64,000 nucleotides of DNA from Taudactylus pleione (GCA_031769625.1 JAUIMM010000534.1:7394001-7458000), one strand, 5' to 3'; counted from the stretch's first letter, positions 1-11,070 are shown. Program-made: numbers and translations. The notes: generated by a model not told the origin, from the sequence alone.

Positions 1-1697
1 ACACATACCACCAATGGTGCTGTAAATTATCTTTTAATTGTGTGGCTACTTCCACTAATCTCTCTGCTTCTACAACTGTCTGCATTTGTGCATGATGGGC
101 AGAATAGTTTACTTTCTGTAAGTGGTGAGCAAGTTTTCCTGTATTATTGATGGCATTAATGATACTTTGGAGATTAACTGTAAGGTTATGGGGAGGTATC
201 TCAGTCACCTGAAATTCAAACTGTACATCTTCTTGTCTTGCATAGATTACATAAGTAGTGTTCTTCAACCTGAGGTGTGTAACGTTAAATAAGCATCCAG
301 AAAAAGGATTTGGTAAATTATAGAGGGAAGTTGTATTCTTTCATACCATATGTGACTAGGCATACAACCTGAGGCTCTACCTCTATAAACATATCCACCT
401 GTTTATCATGCAATTCCCAGTTGCATACACTGGTTGGGTGTTCTAACAAGGCTCATATAGCTGTGTCTGCTGAGGACACACTAATCCATCATTGGTATCA
501 GTGAATAGGGATAAGTCATGTGTCCTATTACTGGTGTCTATGTGTGTACCTCTCATCTGGGGAGTCCACAACTGAGACCCTCCAGTAGTTGTCCACAAGG
601 GGACTGGTAAGATGAAGTACTTACACATAACCTGTTTCTGTGTGACATTATACACATGAACTTCACCCGTGCAAAAGTTGTCAGTACACAACATCTTCTT
701 TCCCTGAATTTGTATCCATAACAAAGAAGATATATTAAACATCCTTCTGTATACTTGTTCGTTACCTGTCATTAACGGTGTTTGTGCTTTACCCTTTTGC
801 ATATTTTGATGCATGGTTCTGAGAGAACATTCAGTCCAATTAAACAGTTCAGAAACATTTGTTAACAGGTAAAGTGTGTTAAACGAAGTGCTATTGAACA
901 CCTGTAAATATTCATTATCCCAAGATATACTGGCCTGTAATGGGGTAAATACTGTAGGCATCCATATAGCTTGCATTGTAACTAATCTTCTCCATATCTT
1001 CTCCTGCATTACTCATTTTGCTGGCTAAAGTTTCTATATCTATACTATTAAGTAACCCTATACCTGTACCTGATGCTCCTAACAATGTATCATACCATTC
1101 TCTCTTTTGTCTGCTATAGCATTTTGGATCTGGGGGGAAAGAAATATTAAATCTTAATATAGTGGTTTGTCTTTTGGTACCCACTTTTACACAAGTGGAG
1201 GGAACTTTAATTAGTGAGTCATTTCTTATAGTAGGCTTGCTACTTAGGACGTACATCCTTGTCATTATTACTGAATTATTTAGTAATTGTGTGGTATTAG
1301 TGCAAACTAGCACTACACCTCTTTCTATAGTTGTTGGGCTTCCTATGGGTATACCAGGGTCCGTACTATTGACACACTGAATACCCTATGTCCACGTTTT
1401 CTTAAATTCTTTATTACCCGTAAACTTATCAGTACAACACTTAATTTTTATTCCACTTATGATAGTAATATTATCATGCTCCCTTGGTGCCCAGTAGAGA
1501 TGCCTTATATTATATTGTCCCAAACTTTTTACATATATTGAACCTCCTGACCAAGTTACATTAAATCTGTGTAACTGGTAAGTCTGGTTTCCATAGACTA
1601 CCCAAGAGTACTCTATTTGTCCTCCTGTTGTCCCCTGGTGTGTGTCCAATACTCTTAGACTAAGTATAGCCAACATTATCACACAAAAAGGATTCAT
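1..1697 (-). pseudogene. env: ERV env (SU and TM), broken and cut by window edge
   Basis: The first segment starts with an ATG at 1697-1695, overlapping the end of pol, and has a hydrophobic N-terminus consistent with a signal peptide, then Asn-X-Ser/Thr sequons. A stop at 1386-1388 interrupts it. The same frame resumes from about 1313 and contains the basic sequence RQKR (1101-1112), a probable furin-type site separating surface and transmembrane subunits. A frameshift near 1000 moves the rest of TM to another frame (443-1009), rich in Cys and sequons. From 442 to 1 further env-like sequence runs off the window without a long frame. It would be an envelope glycoprotein; this copy cannot encode one in a single frame. 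Confidence 0.75.
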
Positions 1698-2539
1698 GAT
1701 GGTGGTTCAAACTTGACCGTCAACTTCTTGCAATGTGAGGGGTATATCCACGTGCTCTTTCTTCCAATTTTCACTGAAGTTGGTGTAGTCAACAGAACCT
1801 GATATGGACCATCAAATCTTGGCTCCAGAGACTTTCTGACATGTCTCTTAGTGTATACCCAATCGCCCGGTTCCAATAAATGTACACCAGGTACTGCTTC
1901 TGGGTCTGGAAGGGAGGAGAAAACTAAAAAATGGATGTTATTCACTTGATTACAAAGAGTTGCTTCATAGTCTGTTAAATCTGCATGATTGTGCTGCAAC
2001 TGTTGGGGAAAACTAACACCCTGTCTTAGGAGGTCTTAAGAATAGTATCTCATAAGGTGACAACTTATGTTTCTTACTGGGGGTGGTTCTTACTGAATAT
2101 AAAGCTATGGGCAGACAGTCCACCCTTGTCTTGCCTGCCTGTGCCATAATCTTTTGTATCTTTAGTTTGAGGGTACCATTTAGTATCTACATGCCCACTG
2201 GCCAGTTAGAGAAGAGGTCTATACAAACGAGGGTGTACTCATAAGTCCTCACCCTAGGCAACTGAATATAGTCTATCTGCAGTCTCTGAAACGGGTATAA
2301 TGGCTTTGGTGTATGCCTTTGTGGTACTTTACTGTCTGTCCTGGATTGTGTTTCCCACACACCTGGCATGATGCTACGTATGCTGTAGCTGCTGCATTAA
2401 AGCCTGGTGCTATCCAGTGCTGGAGCACCGTGTTTACCATGGCCTCCTTTGAATTATGCACTGGACCGTGGGCCAGCTGGGTCATCAGGGGATATAAGGC
2501 CCTTGGGAGGCACCACCTGGTGGCTTTAGCCCAATGCAT
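1694..2539 (-). pseudogene. pol: ERV pol: integrase
   Basis: Three pieces in different frames. The N-terminal zinc-binding region is at 2539-2273, with a paired-Cys motif (CQVC) after an upstream His. The start of the catalytic core is at 2369-2187, with an Asp in QIDYIQLP and a second in CIDLFSNW. The C-terminal domain is at 1999-1694, with GDWVYTKRH followed by a [11 protein letters not shown] stretch typical of gammaretroviral integrases. The second half of the catalytic core (about 2186-2000), where the third acidic residue should be, has no open frame. The enzyme would join viral DNA to host DNA; this copy is inactive by inspection. Confidence 0.85.
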
Positions 2540-2566
2540 ATTAACACAGGTGGCTCCCTCTTTCTC

Positions 2567-3703
2567 CTAGCCTCTCTTTTTGTCTTCTATGGCTTGTTCT
2601 TGATACTGGTGTAAAGCCTGTATGTCCATGGGGTCATTCTTTGTGTCTGTTTCTATACCATAGAGGGCTGGGATAGGTAACAGGGCAGCTTGCTTAGCTG
2701 CAGCATCTGCTTTGGCATTCCCCTTGGCCTCAGCTGTTTTCTCCTTGGTGTGTGCTTGCACCTTTAAAATGGCTACTCTACTTGGAAGCTGTAAGGCTGC
2801 AAACAACGATCTAATGAGCTCAGCATGCTTAATGGTTTTACCAGCCAAGCCCATAAAGTCCCTACTCTTCCAAATAGGCCCGAAATCATGGGCCACACCC
2901 CAGGCATACCTGGAGTCAGTGTAAATGTTTGCTGTCTGATCTTCAGCCATTATAAATGCCTCAGTGAGTGCCCTCAACTCTGCTTCCTGTGCAGAGCAGG
3001 AAGGTGGGAGTGGTTGCTGAATCAATACCTCATCTAAGGTGGTGACGGCATACCCTGTTCTTGGGGACCCTTCATAATAATATCTAAAGCCATCTACAAA
3101 CAATTCCCAGTCTGGATTAGATAAGGGAACATCTGTTACATTTTCTAGTTCCTTCATTTCCATTTTCATAAGTTCAAGACAATCATGGTCAGAAAAATTT
3201 TGATTTGTATTTTTATGTGACTGTATTTGCAGTACATTATCCCCCTCATCATCCTCACTGTTGTGTTCCTTATTGCCATTACCTGGTATGTTATCAACAG
3301 GTGTATGTATGCCTCCCTCACTATTCCCCTCTTTTGAATCCTGCGTTGGAAACAACGTAGCAGGATTCAACACCGTGCACCTCTTAATGGTCACATTGGT
3401 AGGGCTTAGTAGGGCTACCTCATACTTAATTAACCTGGCTGCAGAAAGATGCTTAGTTCTGGCCTGGTTAAGTGTTTCTGTTACTGAGTGGGGAACCTGT
3501 ATTATCAATGAGTGGTCCAGCACTAAATCTGCTGCCTTATCTTTAAGCAGAGCTGCAGCTGCTACTGCTCTTATACAAGAGGGTGCTCCTGTGATTATAC
3601 TATCAAGCTGCAATGTATAATGTGCAAGGGGCCGTAGTTTACCCCCATGTTCCTGCACTAATACCCCTTCAGCATGTCCTTGTGTTTCATGACAGAATAA
3701 CAT
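2567..3703 (-). CDS. pol: ERV pol: RT connection and RNase H domain
   Basis: A 378-codon open frame. Residues 1-110 resemble the RT thumb/connection region (LGP-less start, PLAHYTLQLD, AVAAAALLKDKA). After a low-complexity acidic and Asn-rich insert comes an RNase H fold: FVDG (first Asp), QEAELRALTEA (Glu), IYTDSRYAW (Asp) and a final acidic position in GNAKADAAAK, so all four catalytic carboxylates are visible. The domain degrades RNA in RNA-DNA hybrids during reverse transcription. It is the longest intact part of this provirus. It is bounded by frame breaks on both sides, so it is a remnant rather than a separate gene. Confidence 0.8.
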   Translation of the reverse strand: MLFCHETQGHAEGVLVQEHGGKLRPLAHYTLQLDSIITGAPSCIRAVAAAALLKDKAADLVLDHSLIIQVPHSVTETLNQARTKHLSAARLIKYEVALLSPTNVTIKRCTVLNPATLFPTQDSKEGNSEGGIHTPVDNIPGNGNKEHNSEDDEGDNVLQIQSHKNTNQNFSDHDCLELMKMEMKELENVTDVPLSNPDWELFVDGFRYYYEGSPRTGYAVTTLDEVLIQQPLPPSCSAQEAELRALTEAFIMAEDQTANIYTDSRYAWGVAHDFGPIWKSRDFMGLAGKTIKHAELIRSLFAALQLPSRVAILKVQAHTKEKTAEAKGNAKADAAAKQAALLPIPALYGIETDTKNDPMDIQALHQYQEQAIEDKKRG

Positions 3704-4750
3704 AAAAGGCCTGTCATATCTGGGTAATCCTAGTTCTGGTGCTTGTGTAACTGCAGTTTTTATCTACATAAAAGCTTTCTTCTGTTCTGATGTTAATATT
3801 ACTGTTTTGTCTTTTGTATCTGTCAACGCATCATAGACGGGCTGCATTATGAGGGATGCGTTGGCAATCCATTCCATCAATACTCTGTTAGAACTAGAAA
3901 TGCTCCTGGTGGTAGTGGGCTCTGGCACTTTCTGTATAGCTGATATCCTATCTTGTGTCAAATGTCTTGTACCTTGAAAAATACAATGTCCTAAAAAGGT
4001 AACTTGTGCTTGAGCTGTTTGCAATTTTTCTTTTGACACTCTGCAATGTTGTTCACACAGAAAAATAAGTAATGATTTGGTTTCAATTTGACACTGTCCC
4101 TCTGCACACAGGAGCAAATCATCCACATACTACAACAACTGGGTGGTCTCAAACTGTGGTCTCCACCCTTGCAGCATGATGGACATTGCTTCTGTAAATG
4201 CAGATGGAGAGGTTGCCCCTCCTTAGGGTTATCTAGTTTGGCAATACTGTTTGCCCATACTTGTAAAAGCTACATAAAGCTGACACTCTGATGTAAGAGG
4301 TACAGAACAAAAAATAAATAAATACATATATTAGCCAAGTCTATTACTGTGAAATGAGTTGCTGTTGCTGGCATTTGGTTTAATAAGGTGTGTGGATTAG
4401 GCACTATAGGTACATCCACCACCAACCATTTGTTTACCTCTCTTAGATCATGCACCATCCGGTATTCCTGTTTACCATTTGCCCCACCTTCCTTTTTACC
4501 AGAAATAAAGGGGTGCTCCATGGGGACCTACATTCTCGTATAACCCCTGTTTTCTGATATGCAGCAATCTGCTGCTGTAGGGCCTTTCCCTGATCTCTGG
4601 TCAATGGGTATTATTTAATCTTTACTGGCACTACACCTGGTTTTAAGGTGAGTGTAACCGGTTGTACATCCAGTAATCCCACATCTGTTTTACCTTTAGA
4701 CCATAATTTTTTTAGGGACTTCTGAAAGCCAGTCAGGGATCATCACTTCT
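3704..4750 (-). pseudogene. pol: ERV pol: reverse transcriptase fingers/palm
   Basis: Segment 4521-4270 holds the RT sequence YRMVHDLREVNK and a following VPNPHTLL motif, typical of gammaretroviral polymerases. Segment 4126-3764 holds the catalytic YVDDLLL (YVDD codons at 4118-4129) and a downstream VTFLGHCI motif. A TAG at 4130-4132 lies immediately before the YVDD tyrosine codon, and the frame is also lost between 4270 and 4140. From 4750 to 4522 similarity continues without a clean frame. The domain is clearly recognisable but not translatable. Confidence 0.85.
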
Positions 4751-4869
4751 ATCTGTGTCTGGTGTTACAGCAAATATATTGCTGCTGCTAGCTGACATTG
4801 AAGATCCTGCCCTGTGCTTCTTTTCAGTATTACATTACCATCCCTGTACTCAATGGTAGCTTGTCATTT

Positions 4870-5190
4870 CTTAAGGATATCTGCTCCTAACAAATCAACT
4901 GGACAGGATGTGGAGGTCAGGAATTCTACAGGGACTTTAATTTCTGCTGACCCCACTGCAACTTTTATGGGCTTACTAACATGTAAGGATACAGTATGTC
5001 CTGTTAGTCCTATTCCAGGAATTGTCTGATTTGTTACATATTTCTTGGGAACATCTTCTGCCCTTAAAATGGTACGGCTTGCGCCAGTGTCTAATTATAC
5101 AGTCAATTTGTTCCCCCCCAGGTAGTGTCAATTGTATTATTCCCTTGGGATCTGAGGTATTAATAATGGATTGTGGGGGACCTGACACTG
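4870..5190 (-). pseudogene. pro: ERV protease
   Basis: The aspartic-protease active-site sequence DTGAS is at 5077-5091, and the second conserved region LLGADILKK is near 4870. Together they give a retropepsin of about normal length. A TAA at 5095-5097 lies two codons before the active-site Asp, and the upstream portion (5188 onward, LTLPGG) is in another frame. It lies between the nucleocapsid remnant and RT, as expected for gag-pro-pol. Confidence 0.8.
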
Positions 5191-5239
5191 GACAGCCTAT
5201 TTCCTATGGGCTATGTGCTGTTTGAACCCTTACTCCAAA

Positions 5240-5350
5240 TTGCTCCCTTTTCTCTGCCCATTACTTATATTTCTGACGATCCCTTTTCATGTGCCCTGCG
5301 TTATGACAGAAGAAACATAACCCTTTCCTTTTTGCTTCTTCTGGAGATAC
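5240..5350 (-). pseudogene. gag: ERV gag: nucleocapsid zinc knuckle remnant
   Basis: Codons at 5276-5317 spell a CX2CX4HX4C-type knuckle in which the last ligand is Arg (CGT) instead of Cys: CFFCHNAGH followed by MKRDR. It is in a frame different from the preceding gag ORF, and a stop follows a few codons later. Its place between gag and protease identifies it as nucleocapsid. Loss of the fourth ligand would abolish zinc binding. Confidence 0.75.
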
Positions 5351-5363
5351 TTTCCTATTATCT

Positions 5364-6248
5364 CTAGGATCTATACTGAATTTGGGTTCTTACTCTTATA
5401 ACTACTGCATTCTGGGGATTTGGGTCAAACACCTCCTGTGTAGTTACAGGATAAGCTTCTACAGATGTGTTTTGGTATGGGGGTGGACCTGTCCCTTTCT
5501 GAAAATACATCTGTTCACCCCCACAGTGTTCACAGCCACAAGGATCATCATTAGTGCCTGTGGCTTGCTTCTTGCACACCCGTGTCCTGTGTCTGTTTTT
5601 ATTAAACATCCAAGGCATTAAGGTACCTGCCCCCCCTTGTATGAGAATGGGGCTGAAATTTCCTCCTGCATAAGGCAGTGGAGGAGCTGGTGGTATAACT
5701 GGTGATAAGTGTGGAGGTGTTGGATAATAAGGTGATCTGGTTAAGCCTTGTTGATCACAGGATTCCCCTGGCCAGGACACTTGATTCCCACAAAATGGAC
5801 AATTAGTGTTGGCATTAGGTACACATTTACCACCTCCTGGGCATTTCCTGCCATCCCTTACTGGTGTGGTAAATGGAGCCAAACTTGGGTATTTTGGGCT
5901 TAAATCAGGGGCTGTTAGTGATGCCTGTTGATTTACAAAAGGGATCACTGGGACAGGCCTCACAGTATTTGGACCACAATCTTCCATAAACTCAGTGTCT
6001 TGTGTTACTTCCTGTTCTTTATGTATTTCTTTGGCTACCTTTAACCAAGCCTGTACTTGCTTGCCTACTTTCTTACACTCTATCCAAGCCTTGTTTTCTT
6101 TTGCAAAGGTTTCCCATCTTACAGGATCCAGGGAACCCACACTGGGCATCCCTGCTTTCTGTAGTATCTTTTGAATATCTTTATGTGCACTTTTCCCCTC
6201 CCTGGATTCGACTAGATCCGCAGGAGCACATGGTAATTCTTTTACCAT
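5364..6248 (-). CDS. gag: ERV gag: matrix and PPPY-containing region
   Basis: A 294-codon frame. The N-terminal 100 residues are helical and charged, as in a matrix domain. The middle is Pro-rich with paired Cys (CPFCGNQ). The last third has a GPPPYQN late-domain motif, which in retroviruses recruits NEDD4-family ligases for budding. There is no capsid major-homology region: the frame stops at 5364 and the next recognisable sequence is the nucleocapsid knuckle. Typical class I Gag is over 500 residues, so the capsid segment appears deleted. The ATG at 6248 is the first Met of the open frame, and I cannot confirm it is the native start. Confidence 0.65.
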   Translation of the reverse strand: MVKELPCAPADLVESREGKSAHKDIQKILQKAGMPSVGSLDPVRWETFAKENKAWIECKKVGKQVQAWLKVAKEIHKEQEVTQDTEFMEDCGPNTVRPVPVIPFVNQQASLTAPDLSPKYPSLAPFTTPVRDGRKCPGGGKCVPNANTNCPFCGNQVSWPGESCDQQGLTRSPYYPTPPHLSPVIPPAPPLPYAGGNFSPILIQGGAGTLMPWMFNKNRHRTRVCKKQATGTNDDPCGCEHCGGEQMYFQKGTGPPPYQNTSVEAYPVTTQEVFDPNPQNAVVIRVRTQIQYRS

Positions 6249-7353
6249 GCCTGTACTGCCCTGAGCCCCTATTATGGGTTTCCGATCCTAGTCTTTTCTG
6301 AATCCCGAGGAATCTTTATTTTATTCAAAAGAACATTCACTTATTCCTGCGCTCCTACTGGGTAACTATACAACAAAACCTCTTATCTTATCTTATCAGC
6401 TTCAAATGCCTATGAGCTGGCAACCACCTAATAACTGCACAAGCTACTACTGAACTATCCCTGCATAAATTACTGGGTAGCTAATATATTAGTCCAACCC
6501 AGTCATTATCTATCCTGGTAGCCAAATATGTTGACACCCTATGATGCAAGCATATACCACAGGGATCCTCTGATTTATTACAGCTATTAGATCAGGACTT
6601 ATAAATGATCTGGTTTTCTGTAATATCATTACACAAGTACACCCCTCACACTTTAGCTATATGTGGTTCATATATCAGACTCTAGAGACCTGTTATCCCT
6701 GTCCTTAAAAAGACAATACAGTATTCCCAATGTCACTATAACACTCCCACAGATTATGACCCACTGTTTTAATCCTTCTGGCATGCTACACAGATGAATA
6801 ACATGTACATCCCTCCAGCCCCAGGTGCCCCTAGGGGTACCAACGAGGAAACGTGAAGGACCTTATCCCGAATCAATGGGCACCTTTCTCTGCACTCCTA
6901 AACACTTTTGCTGTGTTTAGGCGCTAGGTGTCACTTATTACAGCTACTATGAGAGCAAGGAGATCAGTGAATGTCTCAACCCAGGGATCACACGTCTCAA
7001 ACGACAGGACAAGCCTCTAATAGCAGGTGAGAGGTGCAGTCTTTGGTTGACCATTTAAAGATCTGGTTCCTTTATATACATCTCACAGTTAGCACACATA
7101 CAATCACACTCCTTTTACTCACTTCAAGACAAGACAACTTATACTTTAAAAGAGCAGGTTTGGCATACAATATATTCATAGATCCCCGATTAGCCCATCC
7201 ATACTGAACCCCACAATACTAATTAGGAAGCGCAGAAGAGAGCATTGAAAAGCGCAAATGCGCATTTATTTTTCAATACTCACCGATCGGAATTTGCTTC
7301 TGCAGTTCCAAATTTTCAAGTGGACATCCGTCAGTACAGACAGGCAGTTGGGG
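6249..7353 (-). other. ERV 5' leader, no open frame
   Basis: Between the primer site and gag there is 1.1 kb with no ORF of note. It should hold the packaging signal and the env splice donor. I see no motif I can assign with confidence. Confidence 0.5.
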
Positions 7354-7372
7354 ATCCCAGACGAGTCCCCCA
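7354..7372 (-). promoter_or_regulatory. ERV primer-binding site, tRNA-Pro-like
   Basis: The minus strand reads TGGGGGACTCGTCTGGGAT, which is close to the proline-tRNA primer site of gammaretroviruses with one extra A and one substitution. It lies four bases inside the LTR end (CCCCAACA then TTTC), as expected. Confidence 0.7.
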
Positions 7373-7376
7373 GAAA

Positions 7377-7844
7377 TGTTGGGGTGACGAGGCTTCCTAC
7401 CCCTGGATCACAGTATGCAAAACACTACTCCTGTGCTCTACCAATTCTCCTTACAGCCGGCTGGGAAGATAAGAAAAATCAACACATTCTGTGATGAATC
7501 CACTTAGCTCTCAGAGGCACATCCTCTTTGAGCTGTCTTTTATAAGTTCAGAAAACTGCTGTCTCAAACATTTGCCAAAAATGGTTTGACAGATAAGAAT
7601 ACATATGATTGATTTCACAAGTACATAGTATGTGTCAATGCATCTTTCAGTTTGTCGTTTTTTCAGTGTCCAGACTTAGTATCCTATTCTGGGATCCTTC
7701 AGCTGCTGTTGTCTTGTAACTGCTCGTTCAGTATACCGTAATGTGCTTCCATCTCATGATATTTGTGTAAAGGAAAATGGCTTTTTCTGATGAATCATAC
7801 AGTATGTTTTAAATAAACACTATAAATTATTATAGACTCTCACA
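7377..7844 (-). repeat. ERV 5' LTR (approximate outer boundary)
   Basis: The inner boundary is set by the CA end next to the primer site (TGTTGGGG on the plus strand at 7377). The outer boundary is proposed at the CTCTCACA ending at 7844, giving TG...CA ends and a 468-bp LTR. A TATA-like sequence reads on the minus strand near 7540-7550. No second LTR is available for comparison, so the outer limit is a guess. Confidence 0.45.
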
Positions 7845-8535
7845 CCGGCCACTTGGAAAGGCATACAAGTATCCCGCAGTGCCCCTGTCTGCCAGGCACC
7901 GCCCACTTCACAGAGTAAAGATGATGCAATTTGTGCTAAAATGCATCATCGTAGGCACACCCCCGTTTGCATTAATGTTGGCATTATATAGCGGGAGCGT
8001 GGCCACGTTGATGCAATCATGCCGCACGCCCCCTGCACCGCCAACCTATTATGCGCCACGCCGCCTTACTCCCCACCGCTGTGTCAACTTGGCTGCCCTT
8101 TCCCGGAGGTGGTAGCCAAAATGTCATCAAGTATGCAACAGTTATCATATCAACATTCATCAGGTCGATATGAGAATGTCAACATGGTCGAACGATTGAC
8201 ATGCTTAGAATGTCAACAGTGACTGTCGACATTCATCAGGTCTACAAGGATGATATATCGACATGATGAGCTGTTGACAAACCATCCCTGGTGATCCAGT
8301 TCCAGGGCAGACATCTGAGCACCGGCCCGCCACTAAATAACTGCAGCAACAGTATGCGCTGCAAAAGCTGCCCGGCACATTTATTATACAAATGACTTAA
8401 TAATGGGAATATATATATATATATATATGTAACCTCTGCCAATGAATAATATATATGTACTATTATCGCCATATTAGATTCTGTAAATATGTTTAAAATA
8501 ATATATGTTTGAAACTGTAGTCACATTATTGTACC
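7845..8535. other. Intergenic DNA with AT microsatellite
   Basis: No gene recognised. 8100-8290 has scattered repeats of a GTCAACAT-type word that look like repeat remnants. An (AT)n run is at 8408-8428. Confidence 0.5.
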
Positions 8536-8835
8536 CAGGGATGGTCAGGGGCTCTAGATCAGCCCTGGCACCTCGCTCTGTGTACGTGCTATAGTCGCAC
8601 ACACTCATGTAAAGGGGGCGTGACCTCGCCTCATGGGGCGTGGTTAAATCTCATGGGGAGTGCCGCCACGAGTTGCGGGGTCCTGGCCTCGTGGCACGCC
8701 CGTTTCCCAGTATCCTGGCAGAGCAGAGTGCCAGGAGGCTGAGCTGCTCAGCTAGGCTTTGAGACCCGAATAGCCCATCAGGCCATCGGCCCTTCTGGCA
8801 TTTGCCAGAAGTGCCAGATGGCCAGTCCAACCCTG
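8536..8835. mobile_element. Non-autonomous hAT MITE
   Basis: The ends are CAGGGATGG and, at the other side, CCAACCCTG, giving imperfect inverted termini. The flanks are ATTGTACC (8528-8535) and ATTATACC (8836-8843), an 8-bp target duplication with one mismatch. It is 300 bp with no coding capacity. Confidence 0.65.
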
Positions 8836-8843
8836 ATTATACC

Positions 8844-9973
8844 CCTTGGTGTGTTAGTTTGCTGAGGTGGATAACAGGTTTTGAATGATTTTGTGGGCAC
8901 GACTAACTTACTGAGGACATGCAGTCTAGTGCCACAGAACTGTCCAGAAGGTTCTGGCCGCCTCAAGCCAGTTTTGGCTGGTGCTGATGGTGCGCAGAAA
9001 GGGTATAAAAGGCAGGACAGGGACTCAGTGAGAGACTGGTGAGGAGATGGCCAGCTGAAAAGAGGGGTGCGGCTAGGGAGCTATTATCTCAGGAGGAGGA
9101 TTGAAGCACTGTGGAGCCAGTGATTGGCTCGGTGGTGGTCAGGTGATGTGGGAGAGAGATCCAGGTTGACAAGGGGAATCTTAGTCCGAGGAAGCAATTG
9201 TTGGCTTTGGCACGCCTCCCAAAAATCCATTCCCTGTCACCACCCCAAATGCCTGCAGCCTGTCAATCAGGCTGCGGCTAACTCTACACAGCGACCGGAG
9301 CAGCAGCACCATCGCGTCACATGTGCACTGTGGCTCCGGCGCATGCGCAGAGACTAAAATATTAGTCAATTGCAACCGAATCAGGACTGCATCCGGGTAT
9401 GAATCAGACCCTTAATAGATAATAAGGTAGAATATAGTCTTATGTATAGAGCAGAAGGGGCATGACTTACACGGATAATGGTGTGCTAATGGAGCGCTGT
9501 CTGCAGCAAACAAAAATAGAATCCAGACAAATTATTAGACAAATTTGAAACATACTGCAATCACTGCTAAACCTGATACAGTGCAATTACTTCTATGAAA
9601 GACATGAAAAGTCAGATGAGTCAATAGACTGGTTGCACAGGATTGCGTGTTCAAAGACTCAGACAATATGATTAAAGATCTCATATTAATGGGGATTAAA
9701 CATACAACTTGTAAGGAAACTACTTGAAAAATGTTAACCTAGAGAAATCATTCAAAATGCTTTAAGCACCAACAAACACTAAACAGACACTAAACTCACA
9801 CACACACACACTATAACACATACTGTATATAGAATAACAATTAGTTACACATATACACACAACATATATACAGACTACACTAACGTGCATACACATCTAT
9901 ACACACTAACACGTGCACACACACACACACACATATATATATATACACATTACACTAACACATGTATACACAT
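8844..9973. other. Intergenic DNA, MITE remnants and dinucleotide repeats
   Basis: A TATAAAAG word occurs at 9004-9011, but no gene can be tied to it. The end of a Harbinger-like MITE (a GAATCAGACCC-type terminus) is near 9390-9415. (CA)n runs are at 9797-9810, and (AC)n(TA)n at 9917-9947. No gene recognised. Confidence 0.45.
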
Positions 9974-10294
9974 TCATACACAGTAAAACAGTACACATAG
10001 ATGATGCTGGACGAAGCTGTGGAAGTCGAAGCACCGTACGCGGCACAGGGGGCAAATGTTGTTAATCTGAAGCCATCGTATGAAGCATGGTAAATGGAAG
10101 ACGTGGTGGCAGGATGACACGGCAACGTCCTCTCCAATTTGAAACTGTGAGACAGATGGTACAGGAGTCTCCTGCTTCTCCTTCCCCAACAGTGCGTCTT
10201 CTGTAAAAAAGCAAAAAGCGCCCTGATGAAGATCAACGCCCATTGGAGATCGAAACGTGTTGGACCCAGAACACCACTGCACACAGCACCTCAA
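9974..10294 (-). pseudogene. RING-H2 zinc-finger gene fragment
   Basis: The minus-strand frame contains GEDVAVSSCHHVFH, then CFIRWLQ and CPLC, which fits the second half of a RING-H2 finger (C-H-H-x2-H-x2-C...W...C-x2-C). The first metal-ligand pair is encoded just upstream in a neighbouring frame (CTICL, about 10158-10172), so a one-base frameshift splits the domain. No introns or other ligase parts are seen. RING-H2 proteins are ubiquitin E3 ligases. The frame upstream of about 10190 runs into an unrelated repeat, so the ORF N-terminus is not part of the gene. It is best read as a retro- or fragment pseudogene; parent family unknown. Confidence 0.55.
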
Positions 10295-11070
10295 TCCATC
10301 TGCCCTTAGAGACCCATCCGGCGGTGAGCTCAGCCGAGAAACGGGGCTGACGGGTGCCGCACAAACACACCTACTGATGGAGAAACACAGATGATCAGTG
10401 GCGGCAGCACACTTGCCGATAGGAACATTTGCTTAGACACCGGAGAATTTACCAACACAGGCGGCCGCCTCACCGGTTAAAGCTTCAAAATACTGCCTAG
10501 TGTTGTCCTAGCTGCCCTCTATGGTAGGCCACCCACTGATACTCGCATACAGCATTTGCAGACGCATATACGTGCAGGACCAGCAGGCATCATGATCAGG
10601 TAAGCAATCATTCCTTACCCATAACACTGCATTCTAGTGTACCTGTCACTCTGATACTGCGTTCCTTTTCTGAGGTATTGTGAGCAGTGGAGAAGGAGGC
10701 CATTTCTATCCAAATCCTGGACAAAGCACATCTGTAATTTTGCAAGATTCGACCAACAGTTTTTGCCTAACTGATTTAATCAACCATTTATAAGATCAAT
10801 ACCCGGCCGACAGTTTTTGCCCACCTGGACATTGACCTTTTATCGTTATCATATTATATACTGACTCCTAAATACTAAACACTCTCCGTCATATAAACCC
10901 ATTTGTGCCTCAGGGGACTTGAGTCCTGAACACCCGGCCTCAAGTTTTTGCATACCAGCTTCTAAATACTCCCAATGTGACTGTTCTCATATATATTTAC
11001 GGGTTTTTGAACATTTAAATCTAAGGCCTTAGGCTATTATATCTCCTTTAACACCACGGAGCGCTTTTTT
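10190..11070 (+). mobile_element. Possible Penelope-like element terminal fragment
   Basis: The segment begins near a CTGATGA...GAAAC arrangement (10223-10256) and ends with a GGAGCGC plus T-run at about 11058-11068. In between it has repeated 'gacagtttttgcc' and 'caagtttttgcat' words and no open frame. Hammerhead-type cores are known in Penelope-like retroelement termini, which is the reason for the suggestion. No RT or GIY-YIG coding sequence is present. Confidence 0.35.

Larger units (their letters stand above)
1..7844 (-). mobile_element. Class I (gammaretrovirus-like) endogenous retrovirus, 3' end outside window
   Basis: On the minus strand the order is LTR, primer-binding site, gag, protease, RT, RNase H, integrase and env, so the provirus reads from 7844 down to 1 and continues past the window edge. 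The pol-env overlap of a few bases (about 1694-1697), the DTGA protease motif, YVDD polymerase motif, PPPY in Gag, a single nucleocapsid zinc knuckle and a proline-tRNA-like primer site all fit class I (gamma/epsilon-like) ERVs. Every gene is interrupted by stops or frameshifts, so the copy is defective. The 3' LTR is not present, so age by LTR divergence and the target-site duplication cannot be judged here. Confidence 0.9.
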
